DNA from: an uncultured Clostridia bacterium
GTDB taxonomy: Bacteria; Bacillota; Clostridia; Christensenellales; CAG-917
Length of the DNA stretch: 47,922 nt
Assembly: GCA_944360115.1 (NCBI GenBank)
Contig: CALVTH010000007.1
Location: 1 to 47,922 of the forward strand
Direction: 5' to 3'
Positions 1 to 6,189 of this stretch are shown in pieces. A program made the position numbers and the translations under genes. The stretch's first letter is position 1, and each line of letters starts with the position of its first letter. Below the pieces are notes generated by a model, which saw only the letters and a list, made by a program, of their open reading frames with translations, ran no database searches and was not told where the DNA came from.

Positions 1-1
1 T

Positions 2-78
2 TGGTGGGCCTTCACGGACTCGAACCGCGGACCAATCGGTTATGAGCCGACCGCTCTAACCAACTGAGCTAAAGGCCC
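2..78 (-). tRNA. tRNA with CAU anticodon, probably tRNA-Ile2 (or elongator Met)
   Basis: The minus strand folds into a full 77-nt cloverleaf. The acceptor stem is GGGCCTT/AAGGCCC, the D-stem GCTC/GAGC and the T-loop TTCGAGT; the CCA end is encoded. The anticodon loop is CTCATAA, giving CAU. An elongator Met tRNA and the minor Ile tRNA, whose C34 is changed to lysidine by TilS, share this anticodon. The body (start GGGCCTTTAGCTCAG, C4-G69 and C5-G68 pairs, A73) resembles Bacillota Ile2 tRNAs more than Met tRNAs as I recall them, so Ile2 is preferred; this is inference. It is co-transcribed behind the Pro tRNA. Confidence 0.9.
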
Positions 79-114
79 TCATCCGGGGATTATCCCGCTG
101 TCGCTCGTCGTGGT

Positions 115-191
115 TGGTCGGGGTGAGAAGATTCGAACTTCCGACCCCATGGTCCCAAACCATGTGCGCTACCAAGCTGCGCCACACCCCG
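115..191 (-). tRNA. tRNA-Pro (UGG)
   Basis: A 77-nt cloverleaf on the minus strand has acceptor stem CGGGGTG/CACCCCG, anticodon stem CATGG/CCATG around loop TTTGGGA (anticodon UGG), T-loop TTCGAAT and an encoded CCA. UGG reads proline codons by wobble. It lies 36 nt upstream of the CAU tRNA in the same orientation and directly downstream of a strong promoter, so the two form one transcription unit that continues past the left edge. Confidence 0.96.
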
Positions 192-220
192 AGGTTAGGG
201 AATCGATTCGCGACTAGGAC

Positions 221-249
221 AATATACAATACGACGGGAAATATGTCAA
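221..249 (-). promoter_or_regulatory. Vegetative (SigA-type) promoter of the tRNA unit
   Basis: On the minus strand a perfect -35 box TTGACA (249-244) is followed by a 17-bp spacer and the -10 box TATATT (226-221). The start would fall about 20 nt before tRNA-Pro. This is the best consensus promoter in the window. Confidence 0.88.
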
Positions 250-368
250 CTTTTTTCGCGCCGAAATTTGCAAGAATTATCGACAAACCATTCCTCGGAA
301 GGCATAAAGTCGCCAAAATCTCCCATTTATCGCCGCGGGACGGGATTTAGTATTGTTTCGGAGGCGCT

Positions 369-686
369 ATGGACTTTGAAAGCAGTTGGAACGGTGCCGT
401 GCTGACGGTGTCGGTGGAGGGGGAAATCGACGAGTTTTCCTCGCGTTCGCTCCGCGCCGAACTCGACGGACTCATCGAAAATTCCCGTCCGCGCCGCATG
501 GTGCTGGATATGTCGAAGGTGTCTTTCGTCGACAGCACGGGACTGGGGCTCATATTCGGCAGATACAAAAAACTGAACGCAATGGGCGCCGAACTGGCGC
601 TCAGAAATGTGCCGCGGCAGGTGGACAGAGTGCTTGCCATGAGCGGCGTATATTCCTTTGTGGAGAAGACGGATGTCAAAAAGTAA
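369..686 (+). CDS. spoIIAA: Anti-sigma F factor antagonist SpoIIAA
   Basis: A 105-residue single STAS-domain protein, the usual length for SpoIIAA. The phosphorylation loop DSTGLGL is present with the acceptor serine at residue 56. In the family, unphosphorylated SpoIIAA binds SpoIIAB and frees SigF in the forespore; SpoIIAB phosphorylates it and SpoIIE dephosphorylates it. The ATG is preceded by TTCGGAGGCGCT, a good ribosome binding site. It is the first gene of spoIIAA-spoIIAB-sigF and overlaps spoIIAB by 14 nt. I found no convincing SigH promoter upstream. Confidence 0.96.
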   Translation: MDFESSWNGAVLTVSVEGEIDEFSSRSLRAELDGLIENSRPRRMVLDMSKVSFVDSTGLGLIFGRYKKLNAMGAELALRNVPRQVDRVLAMSGVYSFVEKTDVKK

Positions 687-1119
687 CAGCATGAAAATGT
701 ACATCCCCGCGTGCGGCAGGAACGAGAGTTTTGCGCGCAATGTGATAGCGGGATTCACCGTGGACTGTTCGCCCACGCTCGGGGAAATCAACGACATCAA
801 GACCGCCGTTTCCGAAGCGGTGACCAACGCCGTCGTGCACGCATACGACGACGAAAACGCCGACAATCTCATAGAAATCGCCGCCGACATCGACGACGAG
901 GGCACGCTCACCGTCAGCGTCAGGGATTTCGGCAAGGGCATAGAGGATGTAGAGACGGCAAGACAGCCGTTTTACACCACCGCGCCCGACGAGGAACGCA
1001 GCGGAATGGGCTTCACCATAATCGAAACCTTCATGGACGAAATGAGCGTGGAGTCGCAGCCGGGCAAGGGTACCACGGTCGTGATGAAAAAGAGGATAGG
1101 CGGCGATGCTGAGCGTTGA
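673..1119 (+). CDS. spoIIAB: Anti-sigma F factor and SpoIIAA kinase SpoIIAB
   Basis: A 148-residue GHKL-fold serine kinase. The N-box EAVTNAVVHAY, the DFGKGIED G1 box and the RSGMGF G2 box that bind ATP are all visible. It holds SigF inactive before septation and phosphorylates SpoIIAA. Start: the open frame extends to 658, but ATG 673 (MSKSNS) has GGAG seven bases upstream; an in-frame ATG at 691 (MKMYIP) would match the B. subtilis N-terminus more closely. The gene overlaps both spoIIAA (14 nt) and sigF (14 nt), consistent with coupled translation and fixed stoichiometry of the three partners. Confidence 0.95.
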   Translation: MSKSNSMKMYIPACGRNESFARNVIAGFTVDCSPTLGEINDIKTAVSEAVTNAVVHAYDDENADNLIEIAADIDDEGTLTVSVRDFGKGIEDVETARQPFYTTAPDEERSGMGFTIIETFMDEMSVESQPGKGTTVVMKKRIGGDAER

Positions 1120-1822
1120 GGAAACCCTGAGCCTCATATCCGCCGCGCAGCAAGGCGACGACGAAGCCAAGGAAAAACTCGTAACGGAAAACCTGTCGCT
1201 CGTCAAAAGCATAGTCCGCCGTTTCAAGGGCAGGCTCGAGTACGACGACCTCATGCAACTGGGCGCCATGGGCTTCATAAAAGCCGTTATGGGCTTCGAC
1301 AGCGGCTACGGAGTGCGTTTCTCGACCTATGCCGTGCCCATGATTACGGGCGAGATAAAACGCTTTTTGCGCGACGACGGAGCCGTCAAGGTGTCGCGGT
1401 GGGCAAAGACGCTTGCGGGAAAGATAGCGGCGTATCTCGACGAAGTGAGAAAGACCGACGCGCGGGAGCCCACCGTTGACGAACTCGCCGAAAAATTCGG
1501 GTGCGAGCGCGGCGACATAGTTTTTGCCCTGGACACGGCGCAGTTCGTCGTGTCGCTGTCGGACAGCGGCGGCGACGAGGACGGCACTCCGCTGGGCGAG
1601 CGTATCGCGGGCGGCGAAATGCCCGAGGAGAACATAGACGGGCTCATGCTGCGCGACAGCATAATGGAACTTCCCGAGCGCGAGAAGAAAATCATAATAT
1701 TGCGTTATTTCCGCGACAAAACGCAGAGCGAAGTGGCGGGAGAACTGGGGGTGTCTCAGGTGCAGGTGAGCCGTCTCGAAAACAAAATCCTGAAAAAAAT
1801 CCGCGAAAAGATAGCCGATTGA
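1106..1822 (+). CDS. sigF: Forespore RNA polymerase sigma factor SigF
   Basis: A 238-residue sigma-70 family protein. Region 2 (YDDLMQLGAMGFIKAVMGFD, then the RFSTYAVPMITGEIKRFLRDD type -10 recognition helix) and region 4 with the helix-turn-helix QSEVAGELGVSQVQVSRLE are complete; region 1.1 is absent, as in sporulation sigmas. Position directly after spoIIAA and spoIIAB assigns it as SigF rather than SigG. It starts the forespore programme after release by the SpoIIAA/SpoIIAB switch. A hairpin terminator follows 20 nt after the stop. Confidence 0.96.
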   Translation: MLSVEETLSLISAAQQGDDEAKEKLVTENLSLVKSIVRRFKGRLEYDDLMQLGAMGFIKAVMGFDSGYGVRFSTYAVPMITGEIKRFLRDDGAVKVSRWAKTLAGKIAAYLDEVRKTDAREPTVDELAEKFGCERGDIVFALDTAQFVVSLSDSGGDEDGTPLGERIAGGEMPEENIDGLMLRDSIMELPEREKKIIILRYFRDKTQSEVAGELGVSQVQVSRLENKILKKIREKIAD

Positions 1823-1837
1823 AAGGCGTTTATTCTC

Positions 1838-1864
1838 AAAAGCCGCCGCAAGGCGGCATTTTTG
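1838..1864 (+). terminator. Rho-independent terminator after sigF
   Basis: GCCGCC (1842-1847), loop GCAA, GGCGGC (1852-1857), followed by ATTTTTGC. The stem is 6 bp and GC-only. It separates the spoIIA operon from the spoVA genes, implying that spoVA has its own forespore promoter. A SigG-like -35 GCATA lies at 1864-1868, but the matching -10 is poor and I do not call it. Confidence 0.72.
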
Positions 1865-1909
1865 CATATTTTCGCGCGTATCGCCCACACTTAAGTCGTG
1901 GACCAATTC

Positions 1910-2050
1910 ATGACGGAAAACCCCGAGTGTAACGAAATTTTCTTCGACCGCCGTTTCGACGACGGTTGTCCGCGCGCGACTGAAAAGCGTGCGGACGGGA
2001 AAACGGAAGGCGCGGCGCGCGCCGCAGTCGGGCGCGAGGTGAAGCAATGA
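1910..2050 (+). CDS. Small ORF of unknown function, coupled to spoVAC
   Basis: A 46-codon open frame with ATG at 1910, beginning MTENPECNEIFF and ending GREVKQ. Its TGA overlaps the spoVAC ATG (ATGA), an arrangement normally seen between co-translated genes. The product would be hydrophilic and rich in Arg, Asp and Glu with two Cys, without signal peptide or membrane segment. No good Shine-Dalgarno sequence precedes the ATG, so it may instead be an accidental frame. I recognise no family. In Bacillus this position holds spoVAA and spoVAB, which it does not resemble. Confidence 0.35.
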   Translation: MTENPECNEIFFDRRFDDGCPRATEKRADGKTEGAARAAVGREVKQ

Positions 2051-2484
2051 TTGCCAAGGACGCATACAAACGCTATGTGGAAGAAAATTCGCCGAAATCG
2101 CCGATGTGGCGGTCGATGATTGCCGCTTTCGTCGTGGGCGGGTTGATATGTATGGCGGGACAGGGCGTGCACGACGGCATAGCGGCGATTTTCCCGCAGA
2201 TGGCGGAGGAGGAAGTCGGCGCGTGGACGACGGTGGTGATGATACTCTTCGGCGCGTTTTTCACGGCGGTGGGAGTGTACGACAAACTCGGGCATTTCGC
2301 GGGAGGAGGATCGATAATCCCAATAACGGGTTTTGCGAACTCCGTCGTTTCTCCCGCAATGGAATACAACCGCGAGGGCATTTTCTTCGGTATATGCGCA
2401 AAGATGTTCGTCATCGCGGGTCCGATCATAGTGCTCGGAATAGTGGCAAGCGTGCTCGTCGGCATAATCGGACTGTTTTTGTGA
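2047..2484 (+). CDS. spoVAC: Stage V sporulation protein SpoVAC (DPA channel subunit)
   Basis: A 145-residue integral membrane protein with about four hydrophobic segments and the family motifs GGLICMAGQG and GGGSIIPITGFANS. SpoVAC is the inner-membrane, mechanosensitive-channel-like component that moves Ca-dipicolinic acid into the forespore and out on germination. The start ATG overlaps the stop of the 46-codon ORF. spoVAD follows after 7 nt. Order AC-AD-AE with no other SpoVA members matches the minimal clostridial operon. Confidence 0.95.
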   Translation: MIAKDAYKRYVEENSPKSPMWRSMIAAFVVGGLICMAGQGVHDGIAAIFPQMAEEEVGAWTTVVMILFGAFFTAVGVYDKLGHFAGGGSIIPITGFANSVVSPAMEYNREGIFFGICAKMFVIAGPIIVLGIVASVLVGIIGLFL

Positions 2485-2491
2485 GGGGCGT

Positions 2492-3685
2492 ATGAAAAAG
2501 GGCAGACAAAGTTTCATCCTCGACCGTCCCGTCTATTTCCGCTCGTCCTGCACTATAGTGGGGCCCAAAGAGAGCGAGGGCAACTACGGCGGACTGTTCG
2601 ACATGGTGCTCCGTGACGACAGGTGGGGCGAGAAATCGTACGAGAAAGCCGAGAGCAAAATGCACCGCAAAGCGGTGGAAGGCGCGCTTGCCAAGAGCGG
2701 ATTGTCGGCGGAGGATATAGATTTCATACTTGCGGGCGACCTGCTCAACGAAATAAGCGCGTCCAACCTCGCAATGCGTCACTTCAAAGTGCCTTTTCTC
2801 GGCTTATACAATGCCTGTTCGACCTTTACGGAAGCCGTGCTTCTGGGCTCGCTGCTCATAGAAGCGGGCGCGGCTGGGGCGGTGTGCTGCTCGACCTCCA
2901 GTCATTTCGCTTCGGCGGAAAGACAGTACCGCTATCCTCTGGAACTGGGCAATCAGCGCACCCCGACCTCTCAATGGACGGTGACCGGCGCGGGCGCCAG
3001 TGTGCTGACGGCGACCCGCCCGACAATGGCGGAGCGGGAAGCGGGCGAGGAGAAATTCGCGGAATATCTCGGGGAAACGGCGGCGGAAGAGCGGGAAAAC
3101 TGCGGCAAACTCAAAAAACTGGCGAAAAACTGCGCGGGGAAATACCGTCCCGATTACGCCGTGAGCTGGCGACGGGGCGAGGGCGGAAGAAAGTGCGCCG
3201 TGCGCGTCGTGGGCGGCACATTCGGCAGGGTGGTGGATCTTGGTATCGACGACGAAAGCAATATGGGCGGCGCAATGGCGCCCGCGGCGGCGGACACCCT
3301 GCTTGCGCACTTCGAGGACACGGGAGCGACTGCGTCCGATTACGACGCAATATATACGGGCGACCTCGGCAGATTCGGGAAACAGGCGCTTGAATATCTG
3401 CTGTCCACTCAGGATGTGGACCTCGGCGACCGCTATCACGACTGCGGCGCGGGATTCTACACCCCCGAACAGCAGACCTTTCAGGGCGGCTCCGGCGCGG
3501 GGTGCGTAAATGTCACATTCAACGCCGACATACTGCGCCGTATGGAGCGCGGCGAACTGAAGAGGGTGCTTGTGCTTGCTACGGGCGCATTGCTCAACAA
3601 GGACACGCCACTGCAGAAAGAGACCATTCCGGGCATAAGCCACGCTTTCGTCGTGGAGGCGGAGGAAATCGCCGAAGAGGAATGA
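2492..3685 (+). CDS. spoVAD: Stage V sporulation protein SpoVAD, with an internal insertion
   Basis: A thiolase-fold protein that binds DPA in the SpoVA complex. Typical family blocks are present: VGPKESEG near residue 23, NACSTFTE (108-115) at the thiolase-like cysteine, SSHFASAERQYRYP (136-149), WTVTGAG (162-168), MGGAMAPAAADT and ATGALLNKD near the C-terminus. At 397 residues it is about 60 longer than the B. subtilis protein (338 from memory). The excess sits at about residues 176-236 between the TVTGAG strand and the VVDLGI block, a charged, probably helical segment with two Cys. The reading frame is intact. The ATG has GAGGGGCGT upstream. Function is inferred to be conserved. Confidence 0.94.
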   Translation: MKKGRQSFILDRPVYFRSSCTIVGPKESEGNYGGLFDMVLRDDRWGEKSYEKAESKMHRKAVEGALAKSGLSAEDIDFILAGDLLNEISASNLAMRHFKVPFLGLYNACSTFTEAVLLGSLLIEAGAAGAVCCSTSSHFASAERQYRYPLELGNQRTPTSQWTVTGAGASVLTATRPTMAEREAGEEKFAEYLGETAAEERENCGKLKKLAKNCAGKYRPDYAVSWRRGEGGRKCAVRVVGGTFGRVVDLGIDDESNMGGAMAPAAADTLLAHFEDTGATASDYDAIYTGDLGRFGKQALEYLLSTQDVDLGDRYHDCGAGFYTPEQQTFQGGSGAGCVNVTFNADILRRMERGELKRVLVLATGALLNKDTPLQKETIPGISHAFVVEAEEIAEEE

Positions 3686-3722
3686 AAGAGGAGCGAAAGA
3701 GGGCAAAAGTATTCTGAAAAAC

Positions 3723-3747
3723 GGCAAATAGTATTATACTTTTTGCC
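3723..3747 (+). promoter_or_regulatory. Inverted repeat between spoVAD and spoVAE
   Basis: A 25-nt near-perfect hairpin has outer arms GGCAAA/TTTGCC and inner arms AGTAT/ATACT, separated by one T-T mismatch. It lies in the 100-bp gap between spoVAD and spoVAE. There is no T-run beyond the stem, so it may be a weak terminator, an RNA-processing or stability element, or an operator. An 11-codon frame (3684-3719) overlaps the spoVAD stop and ends before it. Which role applies cannot be decided from sequence. Confidence 0.5.
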
Positions 3748-3785
3748 AAAATCGAGAGTAGTTTTGCCTTTCCTGCGGAGAAAAT

Positions 3786-4157
3786 ATGGAGATTTTCCTC
3801 GTTTATCTCAAAGTGTTCGCGGTAGGCGGCGCGCTGTGCGCGCTGGGTCAGCTGCTTATCAACAAGACGAAAATGTCCTCGGCGAGGATACTGGTGTCGT
3901 TTATGCTTCTCGGCGTTTTGCTGGAAATCACGGGAGCGTTCGACTACATCAGGGAGTTTGCAAACGCCGGCGTCACGGTGCCGATAACGGGGTTCGGCAG
4001 TACGCTTGCAAAAGGCGCGCTGGAAGGAGCAAAGGAAGACGGACTTTTCGGCGCGGTCACGGGCGGTCTCAAAGCCGCTTCGGCGGGGCTGGCTTCCGTC
4101 ATTTTCTTCGGCTTCGTATTCGCGCTGATTTTCCGTTCCCGCAGCAAGAAAATCTGA
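3786..4157 (+). CDS. spoVAE: Stage V sporulation protein SpoVAE (AEb type)
   Basis: A 123-residue membrane protein with about four hydrophobic segments, the motif TVPITGFGSTLAKGALEGA characteristic of SpoVAEb, and a short basic tail SRSKKI. It is the partner of SpoVAC in the inner-membrane DPA channel. The ATG is preceded by GCGGAGAAAAT. It is separated from spoVAD by a 100-bp gap with a hairpin, unusual for a core spoVA gene, so read-through or a separate start may apply. It ends the sporulation block and faces yunB. Confidence 0.94.
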   Translation: MEIFLVYLKVFAVGGALCALGQLLINKTKMSSARILVSFMLLGVLLEITGAFDYIREFANAGVTVPITGFGSTLAKGALEGAKEDGLFGAVTGGLKAASAGLASVIFFGFVFALIFRSRSKKI

Positions 4158-4179
4158 CGAACAGAGGTTAATAACCGCA

Positions 4180-4251
4180 AAAATACGCGGACGCGCCGCA
4201 AAACCGCGGTTGTCGTGCGGGGCGCGGCGTGCTGCGGCGAGCGCGTATTTT
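4180..4251. terminator. Long GC-rich inverted repeat, probable bidirectional terminator
   Basis: Outer arms AAAATACGCG (4180-4189) and CGCGTATTTT (4242-4251) are perfect complements. They enclose a GC-rich segment that can pair further (GCGCCGC with GCGGCGT). The A/T-rich outer ends give a T-run after the stem on both strands. It sits between convergent spoVAE and yunB, where a shared terminator is expected. Confidence 0.55.
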
Positions 4252-4344
4252 CTCAGCCTTCGGTATTCGGGAGCGCGGGCGCGGACATTTCCCTCTATTT
4301 TTTCGGCGCTTTTCGGGGTGGTTTGCACCCTCTGCGCGGGGCGG

Positions 4345-5013
4345 TTACAGCTGCAACATACCGTCGCCGAGTGCGCCGCCTTGCAGATAGAATTCCGGCA
4401 CTTCGCCGACTATCAGGTTCTCGCACACCAGCACTTCGGCGTTGACCGTTATCGTCGGTTCGTCTATCGGGGTGACTATGCTCACCACGGCGACGACATT
4501 TATGTACAGTTTGTGCAAGGTCTGGTTTATCCCCGCCGCAGTGAAATAACTGACGAAATCGCACAGCGCCGAGCCTATCGGCGCCACATTTATCACAACA
4601 TCGGGTCCCAGTCCAATAAGCAGGGTAAGCCCCGTGAAAGTGCCCACGGCGATGGAAACTTCCTGCACTCCGATTGCGTCGAGATTGGCTTGCGCAAGGT
4701 TGGCTATTTCGCGGGAAATCATGTTTATCCTCGGCGAATTGGCTTTCACCATTGTGATGTTGCCCTCGTTGTCGCGCTCGAGAGAAAAAAGGTCGTCGTA
4801 ATCTAAACCGTCGCCGATGACCGAAGTTACGGCAAGGTTCACGCAGTTGGTACATATTGCCCGCACCTGCGCCACCGCGCTGCCCATTACCGTGGGCACT
4901 ATGTTATTGCGGAAATACACTGTGCAAAAGACGAAAAGGCTGATGAAAATCACCAGCGCCACGGCGATTCTGAGAAGTTTCGGGCGCGTATTCGCGCGCT
5001 TTTTGCCACTCAT
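4345..5013 (-). CDS. yunB: Sporulation protein YunB
   Basis: A 222-residue protein with a basic N-terminus (MSGKKRANTRPKLLR), one membrane segment at about residues 15-36 and an extracytoplasmic domain with the family features NRISREI-like ISREIANLAQAN, PIGSALCDF, GINQTLHKLYINV and PTITVNAEVLVCENLIVGEVP. YunB is made in the mother cell under SigE in B. subtilis; its exact role is unknown. The open frame runs to 5157, but ATG 5013 gives the expected membrane-anchor start. The upstream ribosome site is weak. A CATATAAT box at 5020-5027 resembles a SigE -10 but is only 6 nt from the ATG. Confidence 0.9.
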   Translation of the reverse strand: MSGKKRANTRPKLLRIAVALVIFISLFVFCTVYFRNNIVPTVMGSAVAQVRAICTNCVNLAVTSVIGDGLDYDDLFSLERDNEGNITMVKANSPRINMISREIANLAQANLDAIGVQEVSIAVGTFTGLTLLIGLGPDVVINVAPIGSALCDFVSYFTAAGINQTLHKLYINVVAVVSIVTPIDEPTITVNAEVLVCENLIVGEVPEFYLQGGALGDGMLQL

Positions 5014-5077
5014 AGCACCATTATATGCGCGCCCTTTCGCCGCTGATTGCTTTTTTCGCGCTGTCGCTCCGCCGCGC

Positions 5078-5106
5078 TTGACTTGACGGCGAAATATTGC
5101 TATGAT
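5078..5106 (+). promoter_or_regulatory. Vegetative promoter of pheST
   Basis: -35 TTGACT (5078-5083), 17-bp spacer, -10 TATGAT (5101-5106). Transcription would start near 5113, leaving a leader of about 45 nt before pheS. That is too short for a T-box, so pheST is not under T-box control from this promoter. Confidence 0.82.
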
Positions 5107-5157
5107 TTTCGGAGTATTAAATTGCGTGCGCGCGCTTGCGCACCTATCGGAGTTCAA

Positions 5158-6177
5158 ATGAAATCACGCATCGACGAGGTAAAAGGTGAGGCTCTCGCCG
5201 CCGTTTCTGCGGCGGAGACCTCGCAGGCACTCAACGAAGTGAGAGTCCGTTTTCTCGGTAAAAGCGGCGAGTTCACTTCGCTGATGAAATTGCTCGGCAC
5301 CGTCTCCAAAGAGGAGCGCCCCGAGGTGGGCAAGATTCTCAACGAGGCGAGGGTGGCAATCGAGACCGCGCTCTCTGCCGCCACTTCCGCGGTGGAAGCC
5401 AAAGAGCAGGCGGCGAGACTTGCCGCCGAAGCCGTGGATGTCACTCTTCCCGGCACGCGCCGCGAGACGGGAGCGTTTCATCCCGTGACGAAGATCCGCG
5501 AAGAAATCCTCAAAGTCTTTCTCGGAATGGGCTTTTCCGTCGCGGAAGGACCCGAAATCGAGACCGACCTTTTCAACTTCCAATTGCTGAATGTGCCCAA
5601 AGACCACCCGGCGCGCGATATGCAGGACACTTTCTATATCGGCGACAACCTCGTTCTGCGCACTCACACCTCGCCCATGCAGGCGCACATTATGAAGACC
5701 GAGAAACCGCCCATCCGCGTCGTCATCCCCGGCAGGGTCTACCGTCCCGACGACGACGCTTCGCACAGCCCCATTTTCCACCAGATAGAGGGTCTTGCCG
5801 TCGACAAAAAAATCACCGTCGGCGATTTGCAGGGTTGCCTGCAGACCTTCGCCGAACAACTTTTCGACAAGGATACCAAAATCCGTCTCCGTCCGTCCTA
5901 TTTCCCGTTCACCGAGCCGTCCGTCGAGGCTGACGCCACTTGCGCGATATGTCACGGCAAGGGCTGCCGCGTGTGCAAGGGCACGGGTTGGGTGGAACTT
6001 CTCGGCGCGGGTATCGTCAATCCCGCCGTGCTGGATATGTGCGGCATAGACAGCAAGGAGTACAGCGGCTTCGCTTTCGGTCTCGGTCTCGAGAGAATTG
6101 CGATGATCAAGTACGGTATCCCCAACATCAAACTTTTCTACGAAAACGATGTCCGTTTCCTCGGACAATTCAGATGA
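5158..6177 (+). CDS. pheS: Phenylalanyl-tRNA synthetase alpha subunit
   Basis: A 339-residue class II synthetase subunit that charges tRNA-Phe as an alpha2-beta2 enzyme with PheT. It has an N-terminal coiled-coil arm (1-100), motif 1 (MGFSVAEGPEIETDLFNF), motif 2 (GRVYRPDDDASHSPIFHQIE) and motif 3 (FGLGLERIAMIKYGI). A CxxCxGxGCxxC cluster near residue 262 is a usual PheS feature. The open frame extends upstream to 5047, but ATG 5158 (MKSRIDEVKGEALA) has GGAG in ATCGGAGTTCAA and matches the family start. pheT follows after 12 nt. Confidence 0.97.
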   Translation: MKSRIDEVKGEALAAVSAAETSQALNEVRVRFLGKSGEFTSLMKLLGTVSKEERPEVGKILNEARVAIETALSAATSAVEAKEQAARLAAEAVDVTLPGTRRETGAFHPVTKIREEILKVFLGMGFSVAEGPEIETDLFNFQLLNVPKDHPARDMQDTFYIGDNLVLRTHTSPMQAHIMKTEKPPIRVVIPGRVYRPDDDASHSPIFHQIEGLAVDKKITVGDLQGCLQTFAEQLFDKDTKIRLRPSYFPFTEPSVEADATCAICHGKGCRVCKGTGWVELLGAGIVNPAVLDMCGIDSKEYSGFAFGLGLERIAMIKYGIPNIKLFYENDVRFLGQFR

Positions 6178-6189
6178 GGGAGGCGTGAT

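Noticed and set aside
251..368. SigH promoter for spoIIAA
   Set aside because: Only a partial -35-like GAAGGCATA is present and no GAAT-type -10 lies at the right distance.
1864..1892. SigG promoter for spoVAC
   Set aside because: GCATA fits a -35, but the sequence 17-18 bp downstream (CACACTT/ACACTTA) matches the -10 poorly; too weak to list.
5020..5027. SigE -10 box (CATATAAT) for yunB
   Set aside because: It matches well but is only 6 nt from the ATG and has a poor -35, so the transcript would lack a leader.
5107..5157. T-box leader for pheST
   Set aside because: The leader from the recognised promoter is only about 45 nt, far too short for a T-box.
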